A DNA stretch of 64,000 nt, taken from positions 130,520 to 194,519 of the forward strand of contig QLIY01000190.1 in NCBI GenBank assembly GCA_003260075.1, read 5' to 3'. Below, in pieces: positions 23,101 to 34,000 of this stretch (position 1 is its first letter; each line of letters begins with the position of its first letter). This DNA comes from Phallusia mammillata (Eukaryota; Chordata; Ascidiacea; Phlebobranchia; Ascidiidae). The notes beneath the pieces are model-generated. The model did no database searches, was not told the DNA's origin, and saw nothing but the letters and a program-made list of their open reading frames with translations. A program made the translations under genes and the position numbers.

Positions 23101-25234
23101 AAATATATGTTGATGTGCTTTAATGCAAATGTCCCAGTAATTGCAATTTCCGGGTGAAAAACCCCACATTTGCAACTATTGCTGGAATTTTTGCTCCCTC
23201 ATAAAATCAGCATATTGTCGGTCTGAAGTAGGAAAAATTGTCACAATGCAGATTTTTATCCCGCTGAATCAGCCGTTGAATTGGGGCATTACCATGCATT
23301 AAGGTTTTTAATTACTGTAGAAAATTAAAGCATACATTTAAGTGCAAAATTCCAGTTTCAATTGTTAATGACTTTAAAAGGACGCGAGCCCGGGGGGGGG
23401 GTGAATTGGGGCATTACCATACATTAAGGTTTTTAATTACTGTAGAAACTTAAGCATACATTTAAGTGTAAAATTCCAGTTTCAATTGTTAATGACTTTA
23501 AAAGGACGCGAGGCCCTGCAAAATCGCTAACGTTGGCAATATAGCAATGGACAGAGCAGTCTGGTTCCTCTATTCTGGAATAGAGGAACCAACATCAAAG
23601 GACAAAAGACACGGTTATTTGAGAAGCTACACAAACATGGTCTGTTGGTCTGGGTTAAAAGACAATTATGCCTCTATTGCGCCATTCTTGACTTGACTGA
23701 TGACACAGAAGAGTACGATTCGAAAAAAACACAAATTGTATCAGTTTGCTTTCCAAAAATGCCAGTAACGTTCCTACAAGTACGGACCTTCCTATCGATG
23801 TGTACTAGTGAAAAACAGTACAGACAAAATTGTCTCTTCAGAAGAATGGCGTTTAGGGTACCAATCTGTGGTCCGCAAAGGAATCACATTTAGTAAACAT
23901 AATATGTATTTTGTCTTAAATTTTTTATTTTAAGATTGTTTTACAGCCCAATGTTTTTATAACGGTGTACTTAGTTACATACCTTTAACGGATGTTTGTT
24001 ACTTAAGTGCATGAAACAGTTTGTATGGTGGGACGGTTTTGTACACGCGAATCTTTCAATATATCTCGTGATGTTGTTTAAAAGTTTAGACCAGTGCTCT
24101 TCAACCTTTTTGGGCTTGGTGAACCCTTAAAGTTGTTGTGACGAACTCATGCACCCTGTTTACTTTAACTGAGATAACTGAAAGGTTAACTGAGATAAAA
24201 GCTAGATGAAAAATCATTATGCATATCATCATGTCGATCAAACCGAGCGGAGCTCGCAAAAATTGCTTGAATTGCTACCAATACTCCAAGCATATGTTCG
24301 CGAATTTTCTGTGAAACACCGGAGAAAAAGCCAAAACTCGATGTCCTAATATAACCCGACTGTAACGCAGACACTACCAAACTTGACACGGGGATAAAAC
24401 ATTTTACCTTGGTTCACATCATTTGTAACCTACATCTTTTTTCTAATATCCTGATAGTCAAATATAAATGGTTCATTAAAAGTTTGTGATGCACCCTTGT
24501 ATACCCCTTCGCACTGGTGCACCCCATGCATATTTTGGTGCACCCTAGGGTGCACCGTGCACACCGGTTGAAGAGCACTGGTTTAGACAACTTAAACCCA
24601 CCGCTTCAAATCTATTTGTTTATTGGGTGTGTGGGCGTGTGTTGACTTTGAAAACAGCAAATGAAATGTGATTTTAGATTTAGATAAAGTGCCGCACCCT
24701 AAAGTAATCCCAGATAACGAACCAAACACGAATCTCGACTTACCTGCGAATTACTGGAATTGAAGTCCACGCCAAACTGTTGTTTCCAATGCAATTTCAA
24801 GGCATCGCAGTTTAGCGAAAACGGCCAACCATAGTATGCAGATACGGTGCTAAATACGCCATCCACTTCAGTACAGTTTGATACATGTTGCTCTGAACAC
24901 AAAGTAAGTTACACATTGAACTATGTTAAAAACTAAAGAATGGTATAATGTAATTATAAAGCCAGGAATACAAATGTCTTTTTTAGTCTAAATTTTGACT
25001 TAAAAAGTAGAAAACCATTTTTTCTACAGAGAATATACACAGTTTTGACCTTCAGGTCTTATCAGTGCAACTGGTGATGGTGACAATACATTGGCCGTAG
25101 ATGGGCTAGTGTTTTTTTCTTTCTTTTACCTTATTCAAACAACATTTATATTTACCTTTGATGACGAGCATTCCATCAACGTAGAAATGTGACAAAACCG
25201 CAATGATTGCAATAATGTTTAGTGCGACTCTCAT
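12304..25234 (-). CDS. Interleukin-1-receptor-like protein A (3 Ig, TM, TIR)
   Basis: Probable cell-surface receptor of the IL-1R family: Ig domains bind ligand outside the cell and a cytoplasmic TIR domain recruits adaptors. I read coding exons, in transcript order, at 25234-25156, 24892-24744, 21650-21461, 18099-17912, 17451-17352, 16989-16844, 16189-16101, 15534-15427, 14814-14573, 14136-13978, 13371-13265, 12931-12809 and 12501-12304. All have GT/AG borders and compatible phases, giving one frame of about 625 residues that ends in TAA. A start is set by an ATG followed by a hydrophobic leader. The acceptor at about 25277 implies a 5' UTR intron. A minus-strand AATAAA lies at 12276-12281. 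The paralogue at 53467 has one more Ig1 exon (135 bases, phase 0-0) that I could not find here between 24744 and 21650, so Ig1 is incomplete in this model. Family assignment is firm; orthology to a named vertebrate receptor is not claimed. Confidence 0.87.
14573..14814 (-). CDS. Receptor A exon: end of Ig3 and transmembrane helix
   Basis: 242 bases, phase 2 to 1, exactly the length of the paralogous exon. It encodes SDAGVYTAQL, an Ig F strand whose usual Cys is Ala. A strongly hydrophobic helix follows (SILVAVLVVVVVITILAC), then a basic stop-transfer segment RRYR and YRRHFGKYDQG, the juxtamembrane motif seen ahead of the TIR domain in IL-1R proteins. Confidence 0.9.
14877..14926 (+). repeat. 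Intronic repeat family, copy 1
   Basis: aggtctcgtcagtgcagctg opens a block of about 50 bases shared with 25054 and 56497. The core GTGCAGCTGGTGA recalls a decayed tRNA A box, so a SINE is possible. Lies in a receptor A intron. Confidence 0.4.
15427..16989 (-). CDS. Receptor A Ig3 exons (16989-16844, 16189-16101, 15534-15427)
   Basis: Three exons with phases 1-0, 0-2 and 2-2, identical to receptor B; the first two also match it in length (146 and 89 bases). They encode GAEVTVMC and IIWTK (B and C strands), then NECKVKC, then FCYPYIPEE and an E-rich strand ending TFQVFLKF. The domain is completed in the next exon. Besides the B-strand Cys there are several extra Cys, of which three align with receptor B. 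Confidence 0.85.
17352..17451 (-). CDS. Receptor A exon: Ig2 second half
   Basis: Phase 0 to phase 1. It encodes YYDPGIYTCAV, the classic D-x-G-x-Y-x-C of an Ig F strand, and ends with SVCVRG. Receptor B has YDHPGVYSCAY and KICVK at the same places. Confidence 0.88.
17912..18099 (-). CDS. Receptor A exon: Ig2 first half
   Basis: Phase 1 to phase 0, acceptor TTTACAG, donor GTAATA. It encodes a strand with Trp (KTEWLF), then Cys (DRSCFKM) and FVEPDPG. It has the same phases as receptor B exon 5, where the matching strand is TVVWRR. The preceding T of the previous exon plus CT gives serine, which keeps the frame. Confidence 0.75.
18242..18410. mobile_element. Small inverted-repeat element, Tigger/pogo-like
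   Basis: Ends tctgacgaaaccggttaat and, inverted, cagacgaaactggttaat, about 170 bases in all, in a receptor A intron. Repeated ggttaa / ttaacc motifs inside recall Tigger-type ends. A TA target duplication is not evident. Confidence 0.4.
20727..21224. mobile_element. Degenerate hAT-like element in a receptor A intron
   Basis: Ends caatggttttcaact and, inverted, cagtggttcccaact. Flanks ctctatta and ctccatca agree at six of eight bases. Inside, two copies of a segment with gtaaggataaagaaagcat are present. Its right end is repeated after the G-run at 21313. Confidence 0.55.
21180..21462. other. Duplicated flank across G gap 21313-21323
   Basis: 21180-21312 recurs at 21324-21462. The second copy runs into the receptor A exon at 21461, so only the copy nearer the exon is expected in the real intron. 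Confidence 0.75.
21461..21650 (-). CDS. Receptor A exon (end of Ig1, start of Ig2)
   Basis: Phase 0 to phase 1, ending at a GTATAA donor. It encodes SRC, then 16 residues, then another Cys, the same spacing as GTC-x16-C in receptor B exon 4. Both exons end in a hydrophobic strand with Cys (ITIVHC here, LILEC there). The acceptor is uncertain: GCAAAG at 21651 or TGCCAG at 21624, which differ by 27 bases in frame. The bases just downstream on the plus-strand map (21180-21462) are duplicated across an assembly gap at 21313, so the intron next to the donor is unreliable. Confidence 0.6.
23282..23513. other. Duplicated flank across G gap 23392-23401
   Basis: About 110 bases on either side are the same, with few substitutions (for example catgcatt / catacatt). 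Confidence 0.78.
24092..24580. mobile_element. hAT-like MITE with exact 8-base target duplication
   Basis: Terminal repeats cagtgctcttcaacc, perfect over 15 bases. Both flanks (24084-24091 and 24581-24588) read gtttagac. It sits in the receptor A intron after exon 2. The right side carries repeated gtgcacc motifs. No transposase. Confidence 0.87.
24744..24892 (-). CDS. Receptor A exon 2: start of Ig1
   Basis: Phase 1 to phase 0. It encodes GWPFSLNCDALKLHW, the B-strand cysteine and C-strand tryptophan of an Ig fold. This pairs with GWPHSFSCD in receptor B exon 2. Flanked by a TTCAG acceptor and a GTAAGT donor. Confidence 0.8.
25054..25111 (+). repeat. Intronic repeat family, copy 2
   Basis: aggtcttatcagtgcaactg then acattggccgtagatgggct; the second part matches gacatgggccgtattgggt of copy 3. 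In the first coding intron of receptor A. Confidence 0.42.
25156..25234 (-). CDS. Receptor A exon 1: signal peptide
   Basis: Starts at ATG and encodes a short basic start (MRV) followed by a hydrophobic stretch (LNIIAIIAVL), typical of a cleaved secretion signal. It ends in phase 1 at a GTAAA donor. The bases around the start (CGTCATGA) are the same as in receptor B. Confidence 0.8.
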
Positions 25235-26181
25235 GACGATTTGTTTACCACAAAATTATTATGTATAACATCTCTGCAAAGAAAATCTCTTGCATTATTC
25301 CGAAGCAACAAGACGTTTATTTGCCAACACAGTAAAGCAAACTTCGACATTTAAACAAACAATATGAAAAAATACTGCAGCGGACTTTTCAACTAACATT
25401 TTTTACACAATACTTTATCTAACAATTCCTCTTCTGGAAAACCTCAACCGACGTACGTTGTGGACACCTAAACCCACAAGAGCGTTTAATACTTGTGGTG
25501 AGGTATGGTGGTCTGTGCTAGAGGCGTCTCTTTTAAACCCTTTTACTTGCTGCCATCCATCAAAATCCAGCGTAGCGAGACGGAAAAAACTGCGCACCAA
25601 CTGCCAGAAGACAAAAGAGACAAAAATGGAAATACCCAGCTCCTCTTTCGGCTCCAATGAAAGTTGCCCACGCAAACGTTGTGTAAGCAACTGTTACTTA
25701 AGTCACATTGCAACATTTTGTTACTATTATTACGTACAATTGTTTGGTAAAACTTGACAATAGTTGATTTGAATTGATTTTTAAAGCCAATATACACGCT
25801 TGTAGTTCTCTCAGTTTGCTGAAAGGCAGAGTTCAAAAACAACAAAGGCATTATTTCGAAACAATCGAGTATTTCAAATGGCAGTACAAAACACCAGCAA
25901 GGAATAGCTCCTTTCATTCGGTATGTGCAACACGCAAACATTTCCTGTACTGAATCGAATTGCAATTCTTGCAAGCTCTGGACGGCTCAAAAACCAGGTC
26001 AAACGCGTTGTGTACCAACCGTAGCCATGACTGAAGCTTTTGCGCCAACATAAGTCAGGAAATATAACAGCGTGTAGGTGGTACCACACGATATAAGGTG
26101 ACCGTCTTGGTTTAATGGGTCTATGATAATGCCTATGCATTTAGGTAGTTAGAAATATGCGGGTACTTCGTATATAGGATA

Positions 26182-26499
26182 ATGACTGAGCATTTAGGTA
26201 GTTATATAAGCATAACACAGATTGGAATCGAAACACTTACACCACTCAGAGTCTACTTGAATGCTTTCCAAACCTTAAAGCAAGCAAAATGTGATGTTGG
26301 AATTGGCAATCTTGATAAAGACATGAGTCATCGGTTACCACTCCGGAAATTAAATCAAACAGCCCAGATTATGCAAATGCCAAAGTCAAAAAGTTCGAAA
26401 ATCGTGCAAAGAAAGTTAAGAAGCAACGCCCGCGGTTTGCATACTTCGTTACCATCAATATACAAATTTCCATCTTATCAAGCCTTGTATGTTTATTAA
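26182..26499 (+). CDS. Unrecognised open frame of 105 codons
   Basis: ATG to TAA, basic in its second half (MQMPKSKSSKIVQRKLRSNAR). No flanking gene structure and no family recognised. It could be a decayed transposon or retrocopy fragment, or chance. Confidence 0.18.
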   Translation: MTEHLGSYISITQIGIETLTPLRVYLNAFQTLKQAKCDVGIGNLDKDMSHRLPLRKLNQTAQIMQMPKSKSSKIVQRKLRSNARGLHTSLPSIYKFPSYQALYVY

Positions 26500-27402
26500 G
26501 GTTGGTTCTCGAAGCTGATAAGGCCTTGAAAGGTTACACCCATCGTGCTTTGTTGATATGAAACATATTTACCACCGTTCGTTCAGATGGAATGATCGTA
26601 ATCTTTTAGCAATGTGTATACAAAGACCATACACGTCTAACCGGCGGGGCTAGAATATGTCCAGTATATATGCCAATATATTATAGTTAACAATGTTAGT
26701 CCCGCCAATTGTTTGTTGCAGTATTATTACTTCGTTAAAGCAACGATTGCTTTAGGCGTTCGGGATCCACTTTATTGCTTTACGCTTCACATTTTTTGCT
26801 TCTATCGTTTATGAATTTTACCCACTAGAATTTAGGACCAATATGGCCTCTATTTGATCGTGCCTTCCGTTTTATATCAACAATCAAATCGTGTCTTGCA
26901 AAGCTTTTTCTACAGTAATCGTGCAACTGCATGAATGTAAAATCCTAAATTCGGAAGTCTTTATAAAAACAAAGAAAAAATAAACGCTATTTTTTTAACC
27001 GCGAAACACGAAACCTGAGATACGTTAAGCCGTACTCTACTCAGTACTGCTTTTCTTTGTTGTTGCCCTTTTTTACAAAATGTATTTACATCAGTTTTAA
27101 AAATTTCAAACAATTTGAGTTTGAAAAAGCAAATTAAAAGGTTAATTTGCAAAATATTTCCCAATGAAATCTGTTAAACTTTACAGACACCGTACATAAT
27201 AATGCAGAAAGGCTTTTAACAGCGGAACGGATAGTTCCAACTTAAACCAACTCAAACACCACGCCATCCCAGTCTTTAACGTTGTCTTGTACCGACTTCC
27301 TAATCCGCAAATTTTTAGCGGTTGGCTCGAAAACTTCTCAGAACCAGGCCGCTCAACGTCTGATGGTCCACATTAAGTAACTTGTTACAGGCTCCAAATA
27401 CG

Positions 27403-27617
27403 GACAAAATAGTCTGATATGTTGTCGTGTGGAGGGTATAAAGTAGGGGCGGTTGTTGAGGTATTTCCTATGGAATGCGAAATACCTTTTTGGCGGCAAT
27501 AAAACAAAGTAGGAAAGGGGGGGGGGTGACAAAATAGTCTGATATGTTGTCGTGTGGAGGGTATAAAGTATGGAATGCGAAATACCTTTTTGGCGGCAAT
27601 AAAACAAAGTAGGAAAA
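27403..27617. other. Duplicated flank across G gap 27517-27526
   Basis: The gacaaaatagtctgatatg...aggaaa block occurs on both sides. The left copy carries an extra internal stretch of about 24 bases, as expected for an allelic indel. Confidence 0.75.
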
Positions 27618-30600
27618 TCGTTCCAGAAAGAAAGGAAAAACCATCTAAACATTTAAGTGATAAAAAAGTCCCTCAAAAAAGTAAAACCCATAATACAGTT
27701 CCAGTTGCAAACTAACCACTACCCCAGTGTTTCTTATTTGAGAGGATTATTCGTTTTGTGTAAAATTCTTCTTGTGGTTATTTAGCACTCCTTATACCAC
27801 AAGTTGAAAAACAAACAATGTGGTTGTTCTATTTTAACAATAAACAAACAACTTTTAAATAAATTGCCTTTTTACTTTCAAAGCGACTTGTAACGTTGCA
27901 AATATATGTTTTTGTAACAAATATATGTTTTTGTAACAAAACGGCGTCGGCACAACAACGCAAGCAAGGAAAACCCTTATAAACATTTCAGTGAGCCCGA
28001 TCATACGTTTTACCAGTTTGTACATTGGGCCTGTGACACACTAAAGTGACACCCGATGGTTTTAGGAAACGATACGGGCCTTCAACAATTCGTCAAATTG
28101 TGTAGTAGCCGGAAAATACCCACAACTGGAATTCTTGCAGAATTTCCACTCTTAATCAGCATATAGAAGACATAAAAAATCGTCAATTACTGCATTACTG
28201 GACTTTTGTGGCCCTTTCCGACAGTTGATGACAGATGGCGAGTTAGTCACACGACTCGTGACAAATTGGCATGGAAATTCACAAAATACACTTTAAAACA
28301 AACGAGAAACATAAGATACCGAGTTGATTTGAAAAAAATTCTTGCGATAATGTTATGGAAAAAATTAGAAAACCAAGCTAAATGTAACAGAAGGGAGCCA
28401 TAACAAAAACTCTACTTGTTCCAAAATAAGGGTAATTGTATAATTTTTTGTTCGTTTTTAAAACAAAAACTCATACTTGAAACCGTGACGCACTGTTAAA
28501 GAAAAACAAAACTTTAGTTGAAGGTATTAGTTGAACGTAACATTTTTAGTAAACATCGCAACTAAAATGTGAAATTTTTATTCCCGGAAAGTACCACATT
28601 GGCCGTACATTGAAAAGTCACGTTTACATTTACGTCGACACAAAACGATGCGTAACCAAAAGTCCCCAACCACGCACCAAGACCGTTTTAAAAAATTGCT
28701 TTGTACCACAGAATGGCCGTATCTAACTTGTAAATAAACTTACTAGCAGATACAAGCTCGAAAACTTTGGAAAAAGGTTGTAATCTATAATTGAGAACAA
28801 CGGCCAAGTATGCTTGAGTAAAGCAATATTCGAAGTTTAAGAGCAAGTAGCCTAATTAAAATGCACATCGAGAAATCATGTCCACAAAATTCAACTTGTA
28901 TATGCGGTGGCTTTCAATTTTAAAATTTGGCATAAAATGCTTCTCACTTTGAGATTTTTAATTCCAAGTCGAATAATTATTTACCAAGCGCAAATACCGC
29001 TGAAACTGTAGCACCCAAAACACCACAATAGAAGGGAACGAGGCATATAACTTTTAAAAAGATAAAACAATGGGCCACTAGCAACATAGGCTTTCACCAG
29101 GGACAGCACAACAATGAGTTAGAATCGTAATTGGATCGCCCCCTTACTTTACTTCTCTGCATTATCAGCGTCATAACTGTTTTGCGTCACCACTGCTGGG
29201 GAGATTTTTTTCAGAAACAGAAAAATGGCCGTAGCGGAAGCGAACGCTGGTCATCAGAGTAGCAATCAAATGACCAACAATATACGTTCTAAATTTTAAA
29301 GGAAGCATCGTCAACCCATCCTAAGTTTACCAGAGGATGTAATAACTTCTGAAACCTCGCCAAAATTACATTTCCATAGAATTGTGACCTTACAAAGATA
29401 ACTGGTCTCAAGTACCGCGCTAATAACTCAACTTTTCCCTTTGATGTGCAAACTAAAACATAATACCTTTGAGGATACCCAGAAGAAAAAACGTGACAAG
29501 GACACGTTTTGGCACTTATATGCTAAATGGCTGTCATGTATTATAGAGTTCCTTTGGGACGCAATATGACTATCCACTGACTGACTAGAATCGATATTAA
29601 CATGTCACATACCATCGTCAAGTTCGTCCTTTGCTTCGGCATTTACCCAATCTAAATATAGACAGCTGATTGGGCTGAAGCACTGTGAGACACAGCAATG
29701 GAACATGAAATACAATACTATTGTATCTGCGGGCGGGGATTTCTAATAACAGATGAATGGAAACCTAATATGAGAGTTTGGAACTGGACTAAGTTTGTAC
29801 GATCTGCTGCCTGTCGAATACATATACGCGTATATTCAATTCGTTGGTTGCTTAGATCACATACAGTAATGAATTATTTAAAGGTACCACGCTACATGCA
29901 TGCTTGTGTTGTTAAGGCCTCTGCACAATGTACAATGTTTACATGAAAACCCAAAGTAAGTACTTCATTATAGCAACAAGCAAGTGGTAAAACAGTCTTA
30001 ACTAGTTATTGATCAGCAAGTCATGTAACTGGTATCTCCCAAGACAAAGCTTTTCACTATAGACAAGTAATATGCCACTTTAACAAAAGACTTTTAGCTT
30101 CTCAAAAGCAAACTAAAGACTAAACGTGGTCTAATACTTTGTACTACCACAAGAAAAACAAGTTATACAGCTTTCTCTACTGCTTGGCTAATAAACTTAA
30201 CAGACAGCCTGCTGCTACTGTGTACTTCAGCCTGGCACGGGTAAAAACAAAATCTCTGGGCTAGATTGGCGCTCCTTCTCTTACTCCTCTTGTTTCTCTA
30301 GTTTGTACTTCTCCTTCTCTTGCCCAGCGCATTGACGTCATATAGGAGAAAGGCGACAGCAGTCGGTTGAATTTTGCTACAGGCTATTACGTGGTGGAAT
30401 TTTTGGTTACGGACCGTGCGATATATTTGTCAGATTTAAAATGGATGAGTAAAGCGTCGATGAAACTGACATACTTTGACAGGAAATCGAAAGCACAACA
30501 AATAAGACTATTAATTATGATAAAGAGAGAAATATGTTGATTGTTTGTAAACCATGCGCTGCTTCATATCAAAACAGAAAATCTGATGTTATTAAAAGCA

Positions 30601-30778
30601 CGCATGGGGCAGCAATTACAGCTAAATGTTAGAGGAAACGGTAAACTTTAAGCATACAAAACGATGGGCAAAATCGGCAAGGTGCAAACATTCCACACAA
30701 TGTTTAAAGCTGACTTGGGGAGTGCTTATAATCTTCGTTCTTATTGCATAGTGAGAGCTTTCGGCCTAGGGCTTAAGC

Positions 30779-31065
30779 CAGGGGTGAGCAACCTTTGTTA
30801 CTGTAGGGCCAATTATAAATGTCAAAATTGGATCGCGGGCCGCACATGTGCATGACACAAAGTGATTTTGCTTTGTTTCTTACCAAATATGCTTAACTGC
30901 AAGTATAATTCGTATTTGATTCTAGCCGCATTTTGCCAGGTCGCAGAAAACTAGCATCAGGCGCATTAATCAGCTCAAAAATATGTAATAATTGGACTCG
31001 TTTGCCAGTACTNCATTATTCAGCTCAATAATATGCAATAATTGGCCGCCTGTTGCCCACCCTTG
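30779..31065. mobile_element. hAT-like MITE
   Basis: Ends caggggtgagcaacc and, inverted, caagggtgggcaac. Flanks gcttaagc and gcttaggc match at seven of eight. An unresolved base (n) at 31013 lies between two copies of a cagctcaa...aataattgg segment, so the interior is probably collapsed or mis-joined. Confidence 0.7.
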
Positions 31066-34000
31066 GCTTAGGCCAATCACAGGCGCATACGTCAAATCTA
31101 AACTTCTGTGTTGGACACACATACCGTTGCATTGCATGTCGAGAACAAGAAACGCTAATGAATGATTTAAAAGCAAATTTGCGGGCAATCATAAAAAGGC
31201 TTACTGTGAAGTTTTAAAACACGGTACTTTATTTGCATCTATGTTAAACCAAAAACCCTTATTTATTACATCAACATTTTGAAAAGTTTCGCAACCATAG
31301 ACATGTCTCGAAATCTTTTTTGTTGCATGACTTGCGTAAATTCCTGATGTGTTTCTTTAGCGCCATGGTGCGTTTTTTATTTTTTTGGCGGTGAATTTGT
31401 TTTTTATTGTTTGGTTTGTTTCAATTGTATCTTCGATAGATAGGCAAGGTCTGAATGCGTTATGCTCACAATAATTCCGCCATCGAGATGCTTGTAAGTT
31501 CTTTTGTTTTGTTTAAAATCATTTTTTAACCCACAACATTGCAAACACAAAGCGGTTGCGCAAACCACTCGGCCATCTTGGAGGTTCTGGTCGCCATGAG
31601 CAAACCATATAACACACTAGTAACAAACATACAACTCACAACATGTTATTTGGATAAAAATGCAAGTTGCCGTTTTCATTAAGTTTTGTACGAACACAGC
31701 CGTTTTGTTCAAATATGCTCAAAGTGCATACCTTTGCACCCAAAGACAAAACATTTATCGAAAGAAATGCCTTTACATTTTAAAAGAAGTATCAAGATCT
31801 AAAAAAAATCCTACACGTGGTCAACGATGAGCTAAAAGTTATTTTTTCTTACAATTTCAAAACAAATTATAAATCTATTTTTAGTACTTTGCATTTTAGC
31901 CTACCTTATAGCCATCGATGCAAATGATAGCAGGTCTTTAGTTAGCAGTGAGGTCATTATAGCTGTCACGGCAAATCGGTGATTACCTCCTCATTTTAGA
32001 CCGGTAGACGAACGTCACAATATCCGCAAAACGACAATGACGTCAGACTTCTGCTGTCAATTCGGTAAACACCATTCAGTTACAGGGGGAAACATTGAGC
32101 TACCTTAAAGCATGTGAATATTTGGTTAAATTAGTGTATGAGGCAATCTGTTTTTGTTTTTTTTGTTTCAATTTGCAACCTATACATTCGTCGCACATAG
32201 CGGGGCCTGGTTTTTGAATTTATACCCTTTAAGCTCTTAAACTGTAGTTAAAATCCAAATGATTGATTTTCAATCAAACGCTTGTCAAAATCAAACGGTC
32301 TATAGGTTTTATAGGTTACATAAAGTATGTATGGGAAGAATTTTTCATTTGTTCTTTTCATATCAATCAAAAAAATATTCATATTAAAGAACTTAGTGAC
32401 CGTATCAAGAGTGGTTAATCATTCAGAGTTTAATCTCCAGTTTCGGACAATCGTATTAATTACCAGCTGACAAAGTGCCCTTAAAAAAGGCTAATCACCA
32501 TCGGGAAGCTACCGCAACTCTCTCCGCTCGCTTTGGCAATCAAAACACATTTTCCTCGAACTTTAGCCGTTAAAACTTACGTCCGTTTCCAGGCGTTTGA
32601 CATTACAGACGGGTCGCATATTTTCATGAATCCCAAAGACACGAGCATGCTACCCCTCTATCCGTTAATTATGACGCAACAAAGGGCTTCCGTACACGCA
32701 ATCGATGTGCTGAGTTTCGCCAGTTAAGGGTTTGTTTACAACCGGTACGGGGCGTCATTGCCATAACGAGCGGTTTTTCCTCGAGAAAACTTACTACAGG
32801 TACTGCGGGAATTTACAAATTTCATAGTCAATGAAAGATACCCCACTTGACTGGTAGACGAGGTGTTTAAAGGTGCGTTGAAAAGAAAGATGCGTTCTTT
32901 TCCATAGAGGTTTGGTTGATAAGTGTATGTCAGTGCAGGACAAGTCTACATAAAGTCTATATATATTCTATAGAACAGTTGCAGACTAGATAAAATTTAA
33001 AAGCAAAGCCCGCTTTGACCTGCAAGGGCATATTTAGAAAGATTACTCAACAAAACCTGTTTTTTAGTGGAGTTAGACAAATGTACCTCATTGAGAATGC
33101 TGAGTTGTTGTATATAATTTGCTGCTGTCCACGTGGCTGGAAGTTGTAGTAAAGTTTGTTGAACATGTTTGAAGTTTGAACCATTCAATGCATTGCACAA
33201 GTTATGGTCACCAATAGCCGGTCATTTTGTCTTTGTGTTTTATGACATATGTAGTTTTGTAACAAATATCATAAAAGAAAACATAAGTTAAAGACCTTTC
33301 GGAACTGTTTGTTGACTTTACATTTTTTTTGTCTAATTTTCGTATTTTTATGTCAACATGGTGTTAAAACGCCTTTATTGGTTCTGTTTGTTGTAAAAGT
33401 CGACAGCGTTCGACTAAACACCCTAGTTCGCATTCACATTGATTTTAAAGCGTTCCATTCGTGTTCAGTCGGGCTGTTTAAAATCTTTCGTTAGACACGA
33501 AGTAAAACACGAAGATCTTTAACGTCGTATTGATTGTGGTTTGAATCACAAAGGTCAGGTACCGTCACATGGTGAGCTTCGAAGACGGAAACTTCTTTGT
33601 ATTTGGTGCAAGGTACTTTTTCGTTTCTTGCTGCAGGGCTGTTTGCTGCAAAATCTTGGCAACTAAACGGTCGAGCGTTAATAATATGTTTTTTTTTCAT
33701 ATTTTTATGTGAGGAATGGTATTGTGAGGGTTGTTGTGTAGTGATAGAAGAAAGAGCTCGATTTTGGTATCTGTGGCATTGTTTGTTGGGTCAGAATCAG
33801 GACATTCTTTGTATTATTTCATTCAAAAGCAAAACAGTTTGGAATTAAAAAGCAAAAGAAGGTTATCAATAAAGAAATTTCATAAGGTTCTAAAAGTATG
33901 TGATATTCATTTTTCCGAAAGTGCAACCATATGTCTCTAAGTTTAGCAACTGTTGTTGGCGTCTCAGCGCTATACGCGGATATATATGTCGTTTAAGTGC

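Noticed and set aside
23282-23513. Local tandem duplication with a spacer
   Set aside because: The same A-B-G10-B pattern occurs about a dozen times; overlapping contig ends explain it better than many independent duplications.
23645-23893. 82-codon plus-strand frame inside the receptor A intron region
   Set aside because: No domain, no splice context; neighbouring sequence is repeat-like.
25543-25974. 143-codon frame on the minus strand, one of the longest unspliced frames
   Set aside because: It overlaps other long frames on both strands, has no recognisable domain and no convincing splice sites; probably chance.
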